Below, piece after piece: positions 1-7,781 of a stretch of 64,000 nt of DNA. A model generated the notes under the pieces. The model did no database searches and was not told the DNA's origin. It was given only the letters and a program-made list of their open reading frames with translations. The first letter of the stretch is position 1. Every line of letters begins with the position of its first letter. The position numbers were made by a program, and so were the translations under genes. Source of the stretch: Cytophagales bacterium (GTDB taxonomy: Bacteria; Bacteroidota; Bacteroidia; Cytophagales; Cyclobacteriaceae); NCBI GenBank assembly GCA_022360055.1, contig JAKSDO010000147.1, positions 1 to 64,000 on the forward strand, written 5' to 3'.

Positions 1-33
1 CGCAAAATCCAAAGGAGTTAAAGTTTTAAGTAG

Positions 34-420
34 ATGGAAGTAGTTAACAAAATAGGAAGAAGAAAGACCTCAGTAGCAAGACTTTATCTGAGTTCCGGAA
101 GTGGTAATATTTCCATCAATGGAAGAACGCTTGAAGATTATTTCCCTTCGGAGATTCACAAGATCATCATTAAGCAGCCATTAGTTTTAGTAGATTCTGA
201 TGGTAAATTCGACATCAAGATCAATGTGAGCGGAGGTGGTTTTAAAGGTCAGGCCGAGGCAATTCGGTTGGCGGTTTCAAGGGCATTGTGCGAAGTGGAT
301 GAAACATACAGACCTCCTTTAAAAAAGGAAGGATTTCTTACTCGTGATCCGAGGATGGTGGAGCGTAAGAAGTATGGAAGGAGAAAGGCGAGAAGGAGAT
401 TCCAATTCAGTAAACGTTAA
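34..420 (+). CDS. rpsI: 30S ribosomal protein S9
   Basis: Small-subunit ribosomal protein whose C-terminal tail reaches the decoding centre. At 128 residues it has the usual family length. It opens with the typical [12 protein letters not shown] motif, has the [19 protein letters not shown] core, and ends in the basic [17 protein letters not shown] tail that is diagnostic of S9. rpsB follows within about 13 bases on the same strand, so the two are co-transcribed. In many bacteria rplM precedes rpsI; that gene would lie outside the window. Identification is by recognisable family sequence and is essentially certain. Confidence 0.98.
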   Translation: MEVVNKIGRRKTSVARLYLSSGSGNISINGRTLEDYFPSEIHKIIIKQPLVLVDSDGKFDIKINVSGGGFKGQAEAIRLAVSRALCEVDETYRPPLKKEGFLTRDPRMVERKKYGRRKARRRFQFSKR

Positions 421-432
421 TATTTGAGAGCA

Positions 433-1203
433 ATGGGTAATATGAAATATAATGACTTACTAGATGCCGGTGTGCACTTCGGGCACCTTACCAGGAAATG
501 GGATCCGAAAATGGCTCCGTATATTTTTATGGAAAGGAACGGCATCCATATAATAGATCTGAACAAAACAATAGTTTGTTTGGAAGAAGCTGCCAGCTAT
601 TTGCAAAGCATCGTTAGGTCCGGCAGAAAGATTATGTTTGTGGCCACTAAAAAACAGGCCAAAAATATCGTTGCCGAGCATGCTCAGAAACTGAAGATGC
701 CCTACGTTACTGAACGATGGCTGGGGGGTATGCTTACCAATTTCTCTACCATACGAAAGTCTTTGAAGAAAATGTCTTCTATCGAGAAATTGATGAAAGA
801 TGAGGCTTATCAGAATCTGGCAAAGAGGGAGCGTTTAATGATATCGCGCGAAAAGGCCAAGCTCGAAAAAGTACTTGGCGGGATCTCGGAATTGACGAGA
901 TTGCCGGCGGCTTTATTCGTTGTGGATATTAAAAGGGAACATATCGCAATAAGAGAAGCGCAGAAACTAAACATACCTGTAGTAGCGATGGTGGATACGA
1001 ATTCAAACCCTGAATTAGTTGATCTGCCAATTCCGGCCAACGATGACGCCTGGAAATCGATTCAATTGATTACCGACTATATTTCCAAAGCCGTCGAACA
1101 AGGGTTGATGGAAAGAAAGAAGGATAAGGATGAAGCCAAACTGGCAGAGGAAGAAAAGGCTAAAAGAGAAGTTGACGAAGTTCCGTCAAAAGAGGAAGCA
1201 TAA
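433..1203 (+). CDS. rpsB: 30S ribosomal protein S2
   Basis: Small-subunit ribosomal protein needed for S1 binding and 30S assembly. The N-terminal YNDLLDAGVHFGHLTRKWDPKM segment, the FVATKKQAK motif, ERWLGGMLTNFSTIRKS, and ALFVVDIKREHIAIREAQKLNIPVVAMVDTNSNP are hallmark S2 sequences. The C-terminus has a charged Glu/Lys-rich extension common in Bacteroidota. The reading frame is open from a TTG at 424, but I chose the ATG at 433. The ATG at 442, directly before KYNDLLDAG, is equally plausible. The gene follows rpsI closely and precedes tsf, the conserved rpsB-tsf order, with a terminator-like hairpin between them. Confidence 0.97.
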   Translation: MGNMKYNDLLDAGVHFGHLTRKWDPKMAPYIFMERNGIHIIDLNKTIVCLEEAASYLQSIVRSGRKIMFVATKKQAKNIVAEHAQKLKMPYVTERWLGGMLTNFSTIRKSLKKMSSIEKLMKDEAYQNLAKRERLMISREKAKLEKVLGGISELTRLPAALFVVDIKREHIAIREAQKLNIPVVAMVDTNSNPELVDLPIPANDDAWKSIQLITDYISKAVEQGLMERKKDKDEAKLAEEEKAKREVDEVPSKEEA

Positions 1204-1232
1204 TCATCTGGATATAAATATCAATATAAATT

Positions 1233-1268
1233 GAACATCGGATGGTTATGCTGGTGTTCTTTTTTTTT
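1233..1268 (+). terminator. Terminator or attenuator between rpsB and tsf
   Basis: A seven-pair stem (GAACATC with GGTGTTC, one G-U pair, 13-base loop) is followed directly by nine T residues. This is the shape of an intrinsic terminator 29 bases after rpsB. As tsf has no clear promoter of its own, it may work as a partial terminator that sets the tsf level by read-through. Confidence 0.6.
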
Positions 1269-1301
1269 GTAAAGATTTTAAATGTTTAAATACTGATAAA
1301 A

Positions 1302-2135
1302 ATGGCAATTACAGCACAAGAAGTAAACAAACTTCGGCAAATGACGGGCGCGGGTATGATGGATTGTAAAAAGGCGCTTGTTGAGTCCGATGGGGATTTT
1401 GATAAGGCAATTGAGATTCTGAGAAAAAAGGGACAAAAAGTTTCTGAAAAAAGAGCGGATCGTCAGACAAACGAGGGATCGGTTTTTGTTCGTACCAGTG
1501 ATAATGGCGCGTCGGCCGTAGTTGTTGGATTAGGTTGCGAAACAGATTTCGTTGCGAAAAATGATGATTTTCAAAACCTTGGAAAAGAAATATTGAAAGT
1601 AGCTTTTGAATCAAAGCCGGGTTCTATAGATGATTTAAAATCACAAAAAAGCGGAGATTTAACGATTGGTGAAAAGGTTACCGAGCTTGTTGGTAAGATC
1701 GGGGAGAAAATAGATATTGTCGCCTTGGAAGTGTTGGAAGGTGAAAGAGTTGTTTCATACATCCACGCCGGAAGTAAACTGGCAGTCTTGGTAGCACTCA
1801 GAGGTACAAATGGAGCGGATGTAATTGATGCCGGAAGGGATGTTGCAATGCAAATCGCCGCAATGAGACCCGTGGCTGTTGATAAGGATGATGTCGATGC
1901 TGCAGTAATTGAGCAAGAGCTAAAAATAGGTCGGGAGCAAGCAATTGCCGAAGGCAAGCCAGAGCAGATTATTGATAAAATTGCGGAGGGCAAATTAAAT
2001 AAATTCTTCAAGGAAAATACGTTGCTTAATCAAGCATTTGTAAAGGACAATTCAATGACCGTCGGGAAGTACCTCGACGCTGTGAGTAAAGGATTAACCG
2101 TTGATTCTTTTAAGAGGGTATCTGTGAGCCAGTAA
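1302..2135 (+). CDS. tsf: Translation elongation factor Ts
   Basis: Nucleotide exchange factor that reloads EF-Tu with GTP. It starts with MAITAQEVNKLRQMTGAGMMDCKKAL, the N-terminal UBA-like domain with EF-Ts signature 1, and carries signature 2 (GCETDFVAKND) near residue 77. Length is 277 residues, normal for Bacteroidota. The C-terminal part (EQELKIGREQAIAEGKPEQIIDKIAEGKLNKFFKENTLLNQAFVKD) matches the dimerisation and C-terminal module. It lies downstream of rpsB and ends at a strong terminator. Confidence 0.98.
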   Translation: MAITAQEVNKLRQMTGAGMMDCKKALVESDGDFDKAIEILRKKGQKVSEKRADRQTNEGSVFVRTSDNGASAVVVGLGCETDFVAKNDDFQNLGKEILKVAFESKPGSIDDLKSQKSGDLTIGEKVTELVGKIGEKIDIVALEVLEGERVVSYIHAGSKLAVLVALRGTNGADVIDAGRDVAMQIAAMRPVAVDKDDVDAAVIEQELKIGREQAIAEGKPEQIIDKIAEGKLNKFFKENTLLNQAFVKDNSMTVGKYLDAVSKGLTVDSFKRVSVSQ

Positions 2136-2154
2136 GAGCATCAAAATGAGAACA

Positions 2155-2187
2155 AAGCTCTGATCAGAAATGGTCGGGGCTTTTTTT
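2155..2187 (+). terminator. Intrinsic terminator after tsf
   Basis: An 11-pair stem with a six-base loop (AAGCTCTGATC with GGTCGGGGCTT, three G-U pairs) is followed by a run of T. It closes the rpsI-rpsB-tsf transcription unit. Confidence 0.85.
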
Positions 2188-2398
2188 ATGACCAATCAAA
2201 ACCATAAATCAAAATGTAAATGGCTAAGGAACCCAAACCATAGGCCATCAATACCATGTCCGAAATCGAAGGATTAAGTTCTGAAATAAGGCTGAACTTT
2301 ATCAAATAAAATAAGAGACAGAGTATTGAAGACCACATCCAGATTCGTATTGGCCATGGTCTGCTCAAAAAGAGTACCTCTTTTAATTTATTATTCAA
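2186..2398 (-). CDS. Small two-helix membrane protein, unknown function
   Basis: A 70-residue protein that I do not recognise. Two hydrophobic stretches (about residues 17-38 and 48-66, ending ILIYGFDWS) look like transmembrane helices. The N-terminus is basic (NNKLKEVLFLSRPWPIRIW), so the N-terminus is probably cytoplasmic. The start used is a TTG and no good alternative ATG is seen, which lowers confidence. It is convergent with tsf, and its end touches the tsf terminator. It may be a real small gene or a chance open frame. Confidence 0.4.
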   Translation of the reverse strand: MNNKLKEVLFLSRPWPIRIWMWSSILCLLFYLIKFSLISELNPSISDMVLMAYGLGSLAIYILIYGFDWS

Positions 2399-2471
2399 AA
2401 TGAAAACTTTTGAGAGATTTATATTTCCGCAATAATAAATAGAAAAAGTTTGAACTGAAAAGGAAGCCTGA

Positions 2472-2897
2472 TTAGTTAAGATTTAAATAGCAATGATTTA
2501 CAATCTTATTCTTTAAATCGCTGTAATCAGTAGACCGGACAACATAATCATCAATGTCCGAATACGTAACTAATGTTGGCAATAAAGGATGATCAAGCCC
2601 CGTTAAGCCAATAATTCGGGGGAAAGAATTATTAAATTCACTTGTGAGTTTCAATGATTTTGATAATTCAAATCCATTGACAACAGGTAAATTGAGATCC
2701 ACCAGGATCAGATCGTAATTGTAGGATTCGACCCTTTTAATCGCTTCGTCGGATGAACTGCAAATATCCAATCGATCTCCCAGGTTGTGCAGATTTTTTG
2801 CGATTACAAATTGTGAAGCTAAATCATCATCTATCAATAAAATTTTTAAAGGCTTCATATCCTCCAAAAATGCAAATATTGATTTTTCCTTAATCAT
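2472..2897 (-). CDS. Stand-alone response regulator receiver protein
   Basis: A single receiver domain with no output domain. The acidic pocket (LLIDDD, residues 20-25), the phospho-acceptor Asp67 in YDLILVDLNLPVVNG and the switch Thr in GLTGLD are present. The conserved lysine (usually KP after the fourth strand) is replaced: the site reads DDYVVRSTDYS, with Arg at or near the Lys position. Such proteins act by protein contacts downstream of hybrid histidine kinases. No kinase lies next to it. Translation may begin at Met1 (AGAGG four bases upstream) or at Met14, giving MKPLKILLIDDD (2858). A long inverted repeat lies just upstream. Confidence 0.85.
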   Translation of the reverse strand: MIKEKSIFAFLEDMKPLKILLIDDDLASQFVIAKNLHNLGDRLDICSSSDEAIKRVESYNYDLILVDLNLPVVNGFELSKSLKLTSEFNNSFPRIIGLTGLDHPLLPTLVTYSDIDDYVVRSTDYSDLKNKIVNHCYLNLN

Positions 2898-2931
2898 AAT
2901 CCTCTTTAGGAATACAATTGCTCAATTTCAA

Positions 2932-2962
2932 TGCCATTTTGTAGGCCCGGTCAAAAATGGCA
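2932..2962. promoter_or_regulatory. Inverted repeat upstream of the receiver gene
   Basis: Perfect nine-base arms (TGCCATTTT and AAAATGGCA) are separated by 13 bases. The repeat lies 35 bases upstream of the receiver-gene start. It could be an operator or a leader hairpin. No T-run follows on the minus strand, so it is not an obvious terminator. Confidence 0.35.
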
Positions 2963-3221
2963 ATGTTAGAGTCGTATCATTGCTTTTTAATTAAATACAC
3001 GGAAGATCGCATTCTCATTTTAAGAATTTTTGATGGCATATTCCCATTTTGGGAATTCTCATTTTTAAGATTAAATCCGGATTCATGACCATCTGTCAAA
3101 ATTCCGGAGCCATTATTGTAAGCCATTGATCTTGACCCGATTTATTCCCAATAAATCATTTTCAAAAGAATAATAGATTCGTAAAAGATGGAATCATCAT
3201 CAAATATGCATCGGGATAACC

Positions 3222-3318
3222 CCGATCATTACTTTTGTTGATTCCTCAGATTTGAGCAACAAAAAGATATGTGCTCCCATGAAAAGGTTCCTTGTTTGAG
3301 CACAAAAACAATGATCGG
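3222..3318. other. Predicted three-way-junction structured element
   Basis: This sits in the 472-base gene-free gap 2898-3369, between sulP and the receiver gene. Outer arms CCGATCATT (3222-3230) and AATGATCGG (3310-3318) pair over nine bases. They enclose two further hairpins: CTTTTGTTG with CAACAAAAG-like sequence (3232-3266, with an inner CTCA/TGAG stem), and TGTGCTC with GAGCACA (3270-3304). A competing hairpin, ATCGGG-ATAAC-CCCGAT at 3210-3226, uses one arm of the outer stem. The shape is that of a structured RNA or a decayed palindromic element. Strand and function are unknown. Confidence 0.4.
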
Positions 3319-3369
3319 CCCGGAGGGTGAAAAATTCCATGAATTTTACGGTTCAAGCTTTTTATTGGC

Positions 3370-5526
3370 TCAGGCAATCTGATTATCCCCCTTGGGAATT
3401 AATGTACACAGCTTTTTGGCAAAATCGTGCATTTCGATTATTTCTTTTGCGCTAAGTAATCTTTCCCTTCTGTAAATCAGTAAATCCTCATTAATGCTTT
3501 CGAGGTAATAAGCCTCATTTTCAATAAGAAATGCATTAAGGTTTTCAAATCGTTTGGATTGAAACCGTTCATATTTTGTCTGAGATTTTATCTGTCGGAT
3601 GCTCTTTTTTGTAAAGGTAAAGTTGGCAATTTCATTTGGGAAATGAATGATCATAACTGTAATGTGGTGCTCTTCCCGGGCCATCAGTATACCATCATTA
3701 TACGTAAGGTCGGATATTTCCCAATAATATTTATCGTTAAATTTTCCTATAAACCTGTTCCTGTGGTACTCATTGAGATGGAATTTCAACAACTTAAATT
3801 TCTCAAAATGTTCAACATCCCAATTGATCTCCGGGTGAAATTTATAGCTGTTTTCCTTTGCAAAACGGTAGAGATCATTTTGACGGCCGGTTAAGCGTTT
3901 CTGCATTGGTTTTTCAAGGACATGTAATGCCAGTGGATGGGGCGAAGAGGTTTTGTGAACATCCAGACCAATAAATTCGAAATCGTTCTTTGTAAAATAT
4001 TTTTCGCGATGCTCGGTAATAAAATCGAGTAACGTGCTATCTACGAGCTTAGTCCTGCTGAAATTCACTATGAAGTGCTTGTCAATGCTCAACTTCTCCA
4101 ATGAATTTATAAGCTTTAGGACGATCGCAAAATTGGCAATTCCTTTTATTTCAACATGAACGTCTTCTTCCGATTCCTCTACGACGTTCACTTCCGAGTT
4201 TGCCATATGGCGGATAAATGTTCGCAAATTTAATTGCGACCTCATCCAGTGAATCAATAATGTGGTGACAATCCCAATTAAAATTCCCCAGAGAAGATCT
4301 ATTGCGAGTGAGGCAATTATCGTTGAAATAAGTATTAATAATTGCTCCCAGCCTTTCAATAAAGCAAGCTTAAAAACCCTTGGGGAGGCAAGCTTGTATC
4401 CCGTATAAACGAGTATTGCGGCTAAACTTGCCAGTGGAATTTCATTGATAATAAACGGAAACAAAAAAACAAAAAGAAGCAGCAATAGGCCGTGGTAAAA
4501 ATTACTCCATTTGGTTTTTGCGTGGTGATTTACATTTACCGAGCTTCTGACGATAACCGTAATAATGGGCAAACCTCCCAGAAAGCCGGAAACAGCGGTT
4601 GTCAAACCTACGGCAAACAGATCTTTATTCAAATCTGTTCTCCTTTTATACGGGTCTAATTTGTCAACGGCTTTGGTACTGATCAGAGTTTCGATTGAGG
4701 CTACAAGCATGATGGAAACGACAGTCATCCAAAACTGCGGATGGGTAATTTTCGAAAAATTTGGGAATATAATACTGTCGAGCAGATTTTCCGGAATTTG
4801 GATTAAATATTCCGGACCTATGAATGCCGGTTTCCCGAGAAACTGTTTGTCGGGATTGCCTAGTAGGTTGAATATAAAGACTAAAGGAATGGCAATAATA
4901 AGTACAAGCAATGGAGACGGAATCCCTTTTAGCAGCTTGTTTTCGAGCTTTGGGTGGACAACAAGGATCACGAGGCTCACTATGGCAATAAAGCTTACCA
5001 GTGGATTTAAATTAAGAATCGTTTCAGGTAAGTCAAATATGGTGTCAAGTACGGAGCCTGAACTGGAGCCAACACCGAGCGCGATATTAAACTGCTTCAC
5101 AAAAATGATAATGCCGATAGTAGCTAACATGCCATTAACAACGGACGCCGGGAACATATCGCCGAGTTTTCCCATTTTCAAAATTCCAAGCAGAGCCTGC
5201 AAAATTCCGGCCACAACTATTGCCGCTAATACATATGGGAAACCGGATCCGTTTTCATCTGCCAATATTTCAACCCCTGTTAGGACCACGACGATCAGTC
5301 CGGCAGCCGGCCCGTTTATGGCTACGTAAGAACCCCTGAAAAACGTTGTGACCACACCGCCAATAATGGTCGCAAGGATTCCTGACATGGGCGGCGCCCC
5401 GGAGGCGATGGCAATTCCGAGAGCAAGAGGCAATGCTACGAGAGATACACTTACCGCCGCTGACAGATCATTTCTCCAATGGTGAAGAATACCTTTGAAT
5501 CCGGTGGATGGAAATTGTGTTCTCAA
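3370..5526 (-). CDS. SulP-family anion transporter with STAS domain
   Basis: Inner-membrane permease of the SulP (SLC26) family, which moves sulfate, bicarbonate or other anions. The N-terminal half has the SulP signature region (NDLSAAVSVSLVALPLALGIAIASGAPPMSGILATIIGG, about residues 19-57) and the NGPAAGLIVVV segment. Some 12-14 hydrophobic helices extend to about residue 425. A cytoplasmic STAS domain follows (about 430-545, with FIVNFSRTKLVDSTLLDFI). The remaining 170 residues are hydrophilic and unfamiliar, making this 718-residue protein longer than a minimal SulP. Substrate cannot be told from sequence; bicarbonate is as likely as sulfate, and no sulfate-assimilation genes are nearby. 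Confidence 0.92.
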   Translation of the reverse strand: MRTQFPSTGFKGILHHWRNDLSAAVSVSLVALPLALGIAIASGAPPMSGILATIIGGVVTTFFRGSYVAINGPAAGLIVVVLTGVEILADENGSGFPYVLAAIVVAGILQALLGILKMGKLGDMFPASVVNGMLATIGIIIFVKQFNIALGVGSSSGSVLDTIFDLPETILNLNPLVSFIAIVSLVILVVHPKLENKLLKGIPSPLLVLIIAIPLVFIFNLLGNPDKQFLGKPAFIGPEYLIQIPENLLDSIIFPNFSKITHPQFWMTVVSIMLVASIETLISTKAVDKLDPYKRRTDLNKDLFAVGLTTAVSGFLGGLPIITVIVRSSVNVNHHAKTKWSNFYHGLLLLLFVFLFPFIINEIPLASLAAILVYTGYKLASPRVFKLALLKGWEQLLILISTIIASLAIDLLWGILIGIVTTLLIHWMRSQLNLRTFIRHMANSEVNVVEESEEDVHVEIKGIANFAIVLKLINSLEKLSIDKHFIVNFSRTKLVDSTLLDFITEHREKYFTKNDFEFIGLDVHKTSSPHPLALHVLEKPMQKRLTGRQNDLYRFAKENSYKFHPEINWDVEHFEKFKLLKFHLNEYHRNRFIGKFNDKYYWEISDLTYNDGILMAREEHHITVMIIHFPNEIANFTFTKKSIRQIKSQTKYERFQSKRFENLNAFLIENEAYYLESINEDLLIYRRERLLSAKEIIEMHDFAKKLCTLIPKGDNQIA

Positions 5527-5795
5527 ATTGTCATATCGGTTAATAATCGGTTTCCCACATCCCGGCTTTTGACCCTCGCTTACTTTGTTTCTGAATAAGA
5601 AGCGTCAATTCGTTCTAAAACCTCATATCACCTTAATATAGTTATCCGACTAAGTAATAATAAAATAAGTAAGATGCAAAGTCAATAACTATTATTCTTC
5701 TCCTTTAAAGATCAAAGAATCATGCTCTTCTGTATTTACACAACAATTTTGAAGTCATAAGGAAAAATTCACAGGCCACAGCTACAACACTTTAA

Positions 5796-5921
5796 TCATG
5801 ATATGCCCGTGCGATATTTTGAGTATGTCGTTGATGCGGAGTTACAGGCAAATGTGTCTCTTTTTGCCAACCGCAGCCGGGCCGTCATCAACATCCGACG
5901 GCCGATCATTCCGTATTTCAT
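5796..5921 (-). CDS. Possible 41-residue ORF starting at the cassette edge
   Basis: A short ORF opens with ATGAAATACGG exactly at the downstream edge of the repeat unit at 5922-6010, just as elbB, the cyclase gene and the cyclophilin-like gene do at their cassettes. The product is basic and matches nothing I know. It may be a remnant of a former gene. The 269 bases between it and sulP show no clear promoter or gene. Confidence 0.25.
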   Translation of the reverse strand: MKYGMIGRRMLMTARLRLAKRDTFACNSASTTYSKYRTGIS

Positions 5922-6010
5922 CCGTTTATATTTCTTTAAGTTGCTGACAACAGAGAAATACAATCATGCTCGTGTGTGTCCTGAATTTGCTCCGGCCACG
6001 CCGGTTTCAT
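5922..6010 (-). repeat. ATGAAA-bounded cassette, cluster A (one type II unit)
   Basis: An 89-bp unit lies 12 bases after the murQ stop, in murQ orientation. Read on the minus strand it opens ATGAAACCGGCGTGGCCGG (five-pair hairpin with GTG loop), continues with the shared GAGCAAATTCAGGACACACA tract, and ends ATAAACGG immediately before the next ATGAAA. It has a 24-codon micro-ORF starting MKPAWPEQIQDTHEHD. Confidence 0.85.
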
Positions 6011-6022
6011 CCGGAATCAAGG

Positions 6023-6832
6023 TTAATTGTTTTTTTTCTCAGCATCTACCGCATCTCGAACCGATCCATAAGCTAATAACAATTTATTGGCTTTATCATA
6101 GCCAACTCCCAGCTCTTGCATGATCATTCTGGTGCCCCGGTCTACCAATTTCTCATTAGATAGTTGCATATCCACCATTTTATTCCCTCTAACTTTTCCG
6201 AGTTTTACCATGACGGTCGTAGAGATCATATTCAGTACCAGTTTTTGAGCCGTTCCGGATTTCATCCGGGTGCTGCCTGTTACGAATTCCGGGCCAACTA
6301 CCACTTCGATCGGATATTCCGCGGCTTCGGCAAGTTTTGAGTTTGAATTACAGGTTATACAGCCGGTCACGAGCCCTTTTTCTCTTGCCTTTCGAACCGC
6401 GCCTATTACATAAGGAGTTTTTCCGGAGGCAGCTATCCCAATTACTACATCCTTGTCACTGATATTATGCATCTCAAGATCGGCCCAACCCTGGTCCGGA
6501 TTGTCTTCCGCAAATTCCACGGCTTTTCGTATGGCCTGGTCTCCACCTGCCATGAGTCCGATGACCATCCCCTGAGGTACTCCGTAGGTTGGCGGGCATT
6601 CGGAGGCGTCCACAATACCAAGTCGTCCGCTTGTGCCTGCTCCGGTATAAAAGAGCCGACCGCCATCTTTCATTTTTTCTACAATGCGTTCTATTAGGAT
6701 TTCAATTTTTGGGATCACCTTTGCAACGGCCTTTGGAACGGTGTGATCTTCCTTATTGATATTCGTAAGCAGATCCCTGACCGCCATTTTTTCCAGGTTA
6801 TCGTAATATGATGGAGATTCTGTTGTAGTCAA
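6023..6832 (-). CDS. murQ: N-acetylmuramic acid 6-phosphate etherase
   Basis: Cleaves the lactyl ether of MurNAc-6-phosphate to give GlcNAc-6-phosphate and D-lactate in cell-wall recycling; cytoplasmic. The SIS-domain signature FYTGAGTSGRLGIVDASECPPTYG (about residues 61-84) includes the family's catalytic region, and GIAASGKTPYVIGA and TGSTRMKSGTAQKLVLNMIST are further hallmarks. Length is 269 residues, slightly shorter than the roughly 300 of E. coli MurQ. The upstream sugar kinase gene ends three bases before this start, so the two form an operon. The start follows that junction and gives MTTTESPSYYDNLEKM. Confidence 0.96.
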   Translation of the reverse strand: MTTTESPSYYDNLEKMAVRDLLTNINKEDHTVPKAVAKVIPKIEILIERIVEKMKDGGRLFYTGAGTSGRLGIVDASECPPTYGVPQGMVIGLMAGGDQAIRKAVEFAEDNPDQGWADLEMHNISDKDVVIGIAASGKTPYVIGAVRKAREKGLVTGCITCNSNSKLAEAAEYPIEVVVGPEFVTGSTRMKSGTAQKLVLNMISTTVMVKLGKVRGNKMVDMQLSNEKLVDRGTRMIMQELGVGYDKANKLLLAYGSVRDAVDAEKKNN

Positions 6833-6835
6833 AAT

Positions 6836-7681
6836 TCAGTTATTTTTAGTGTGATATTGTGTCAAGCCATCGATCGGGCTTTTAATTATATTACCAATTT
6901 CAAAACCCGTATATTTTGCAACGTGCTTCAAAACATTTCGGTTATAAAAAGCCACCGATCCGACAAAGTGGCAACTAAACTCAGAATAGTTTCCGTATCG
7001 GATGATATAGTTTTGTGCAAATGCAGTAAAAGAATCGAACATAAGCTGATAAAAATATGTCTGATCGATATTTTCACTTATGAACCTCGCAAATCCGGCC
7101 AGATACCTGCTGGGCATTGGTTTGTGATTGACATGCTCCAGGATGGTTTCTTTATCAATATGTAATTTCAGCTTGATGGATTCGATTACTTTTTTAGGCA
7201 TGTGTCCCCGTAAATAGTCGGTAACCATTCGTTTCCCAAGCCAGGCTCCACTGCCTTCATCTCCGAGTATAAAACCCAAGGAGGGGATATTCCTGACAAT
7301 TTTGTTTCCATCGTACAAACATGATCCGGAACCCGTTCCTAAAATGCAAATTATTCCGGGATTATCGCCGCTTAACGCTCGGGCTGCGCCAACTAGATCG
7401 GATTGAACAATTATCTTTGTGGTGCTGAAATAAGGTGTCAGTGCATTGGAAATTCTTTGTTGTCGCTCCCTGGTGGAACAACCGGCGCCATAAAAATGAA
7501 TCGTATCTATTTTGGTATCTCCATAAACAGGAACAAGCTCAGTTTCAATCTCATTGACCATCTCATCCAATTCCTGGTAATAAGGATTAAAACCTTTGGT
7601 CTTTACCTGGCTGACTTCCATTGCTCCTTCCATCAGTCGCCAGTCTGTTTTGGTAGATCCGCTGTCGGCAATAAGAATCAT
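6836..7681 (-). CDS. murK: BadF/NAGK-type amino sugar kinase (likely muramate kinase)
   Basis: ASKHA-fold ATP-dependent kinase. It begins MILIADSGSTKTDWRLMEG, the phosphate-1 loop of the BadF/BadG/NAGK group, and has LGTGSGSCLYDG (phosphate 2) and LGDEGSGAWLGKRMV, typical of GlcNAc/MurNAc kinases. Length is 281 residues. It is coupled to murQ with a three-base gap, as in the MurK-MurQ pair described for Tannerella forsythia, where MurK phosphorylates MurNAc and GlcNAc. The specific assignment rests on that context; a plain N-acetylglucosamine kinase remains possible. No MurNAc transporter gene is adjacent. Confidence 0.85.
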   Translation of the reverse strand: MILIADSGSTKTDWRLMEGAMEVSQVKTKGFNPYYQELDEMVNEIETELVPVYGDTKIDTIHFYGAGCSTRERQQRISNALTPYFSTTKIIVQSDLVGAARALSGDNPGIICILGTGSGSCLYDGNKIVRNIPSLGFILGDEGSGAWLGKRMVTDYLRGHMPKKVIESIKLKLHIDKETILEHVNHKPMPSRYLAGFARFISENIDQTYFYQLMFDSFTAFAQNYIIRYGNYSEFSCHFVGSVAFYNRNVLKHVAKYTGFEIGNIIKSPIDGLTQYHTKNN

Positions 7682-7781
7682 ACGATGGAGATTATTCGGG
7701 CAGCAAAATTACTGCAAAAACAATATAGATGTGGAAAATACAATAACAAATCTTCCGCCTTGACCTCCCCCCAGGCCCTCA

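Noticed and set aside
4565..5329. 254-codon plus-strand ORF
   Set aside because: It lies entirely antisense to the SulP transporter gene, in a frame mirrored from conserved helices, and its translation has no recognisable domain.
5803..6123. 106-codon plus-strand ORF with NHARVCPEFAPATPV
   Set aside because: It runs through the cassette unit in antisense and into the murQ end. The same peptide appears at 15479-15673 only because the repeat is shared.
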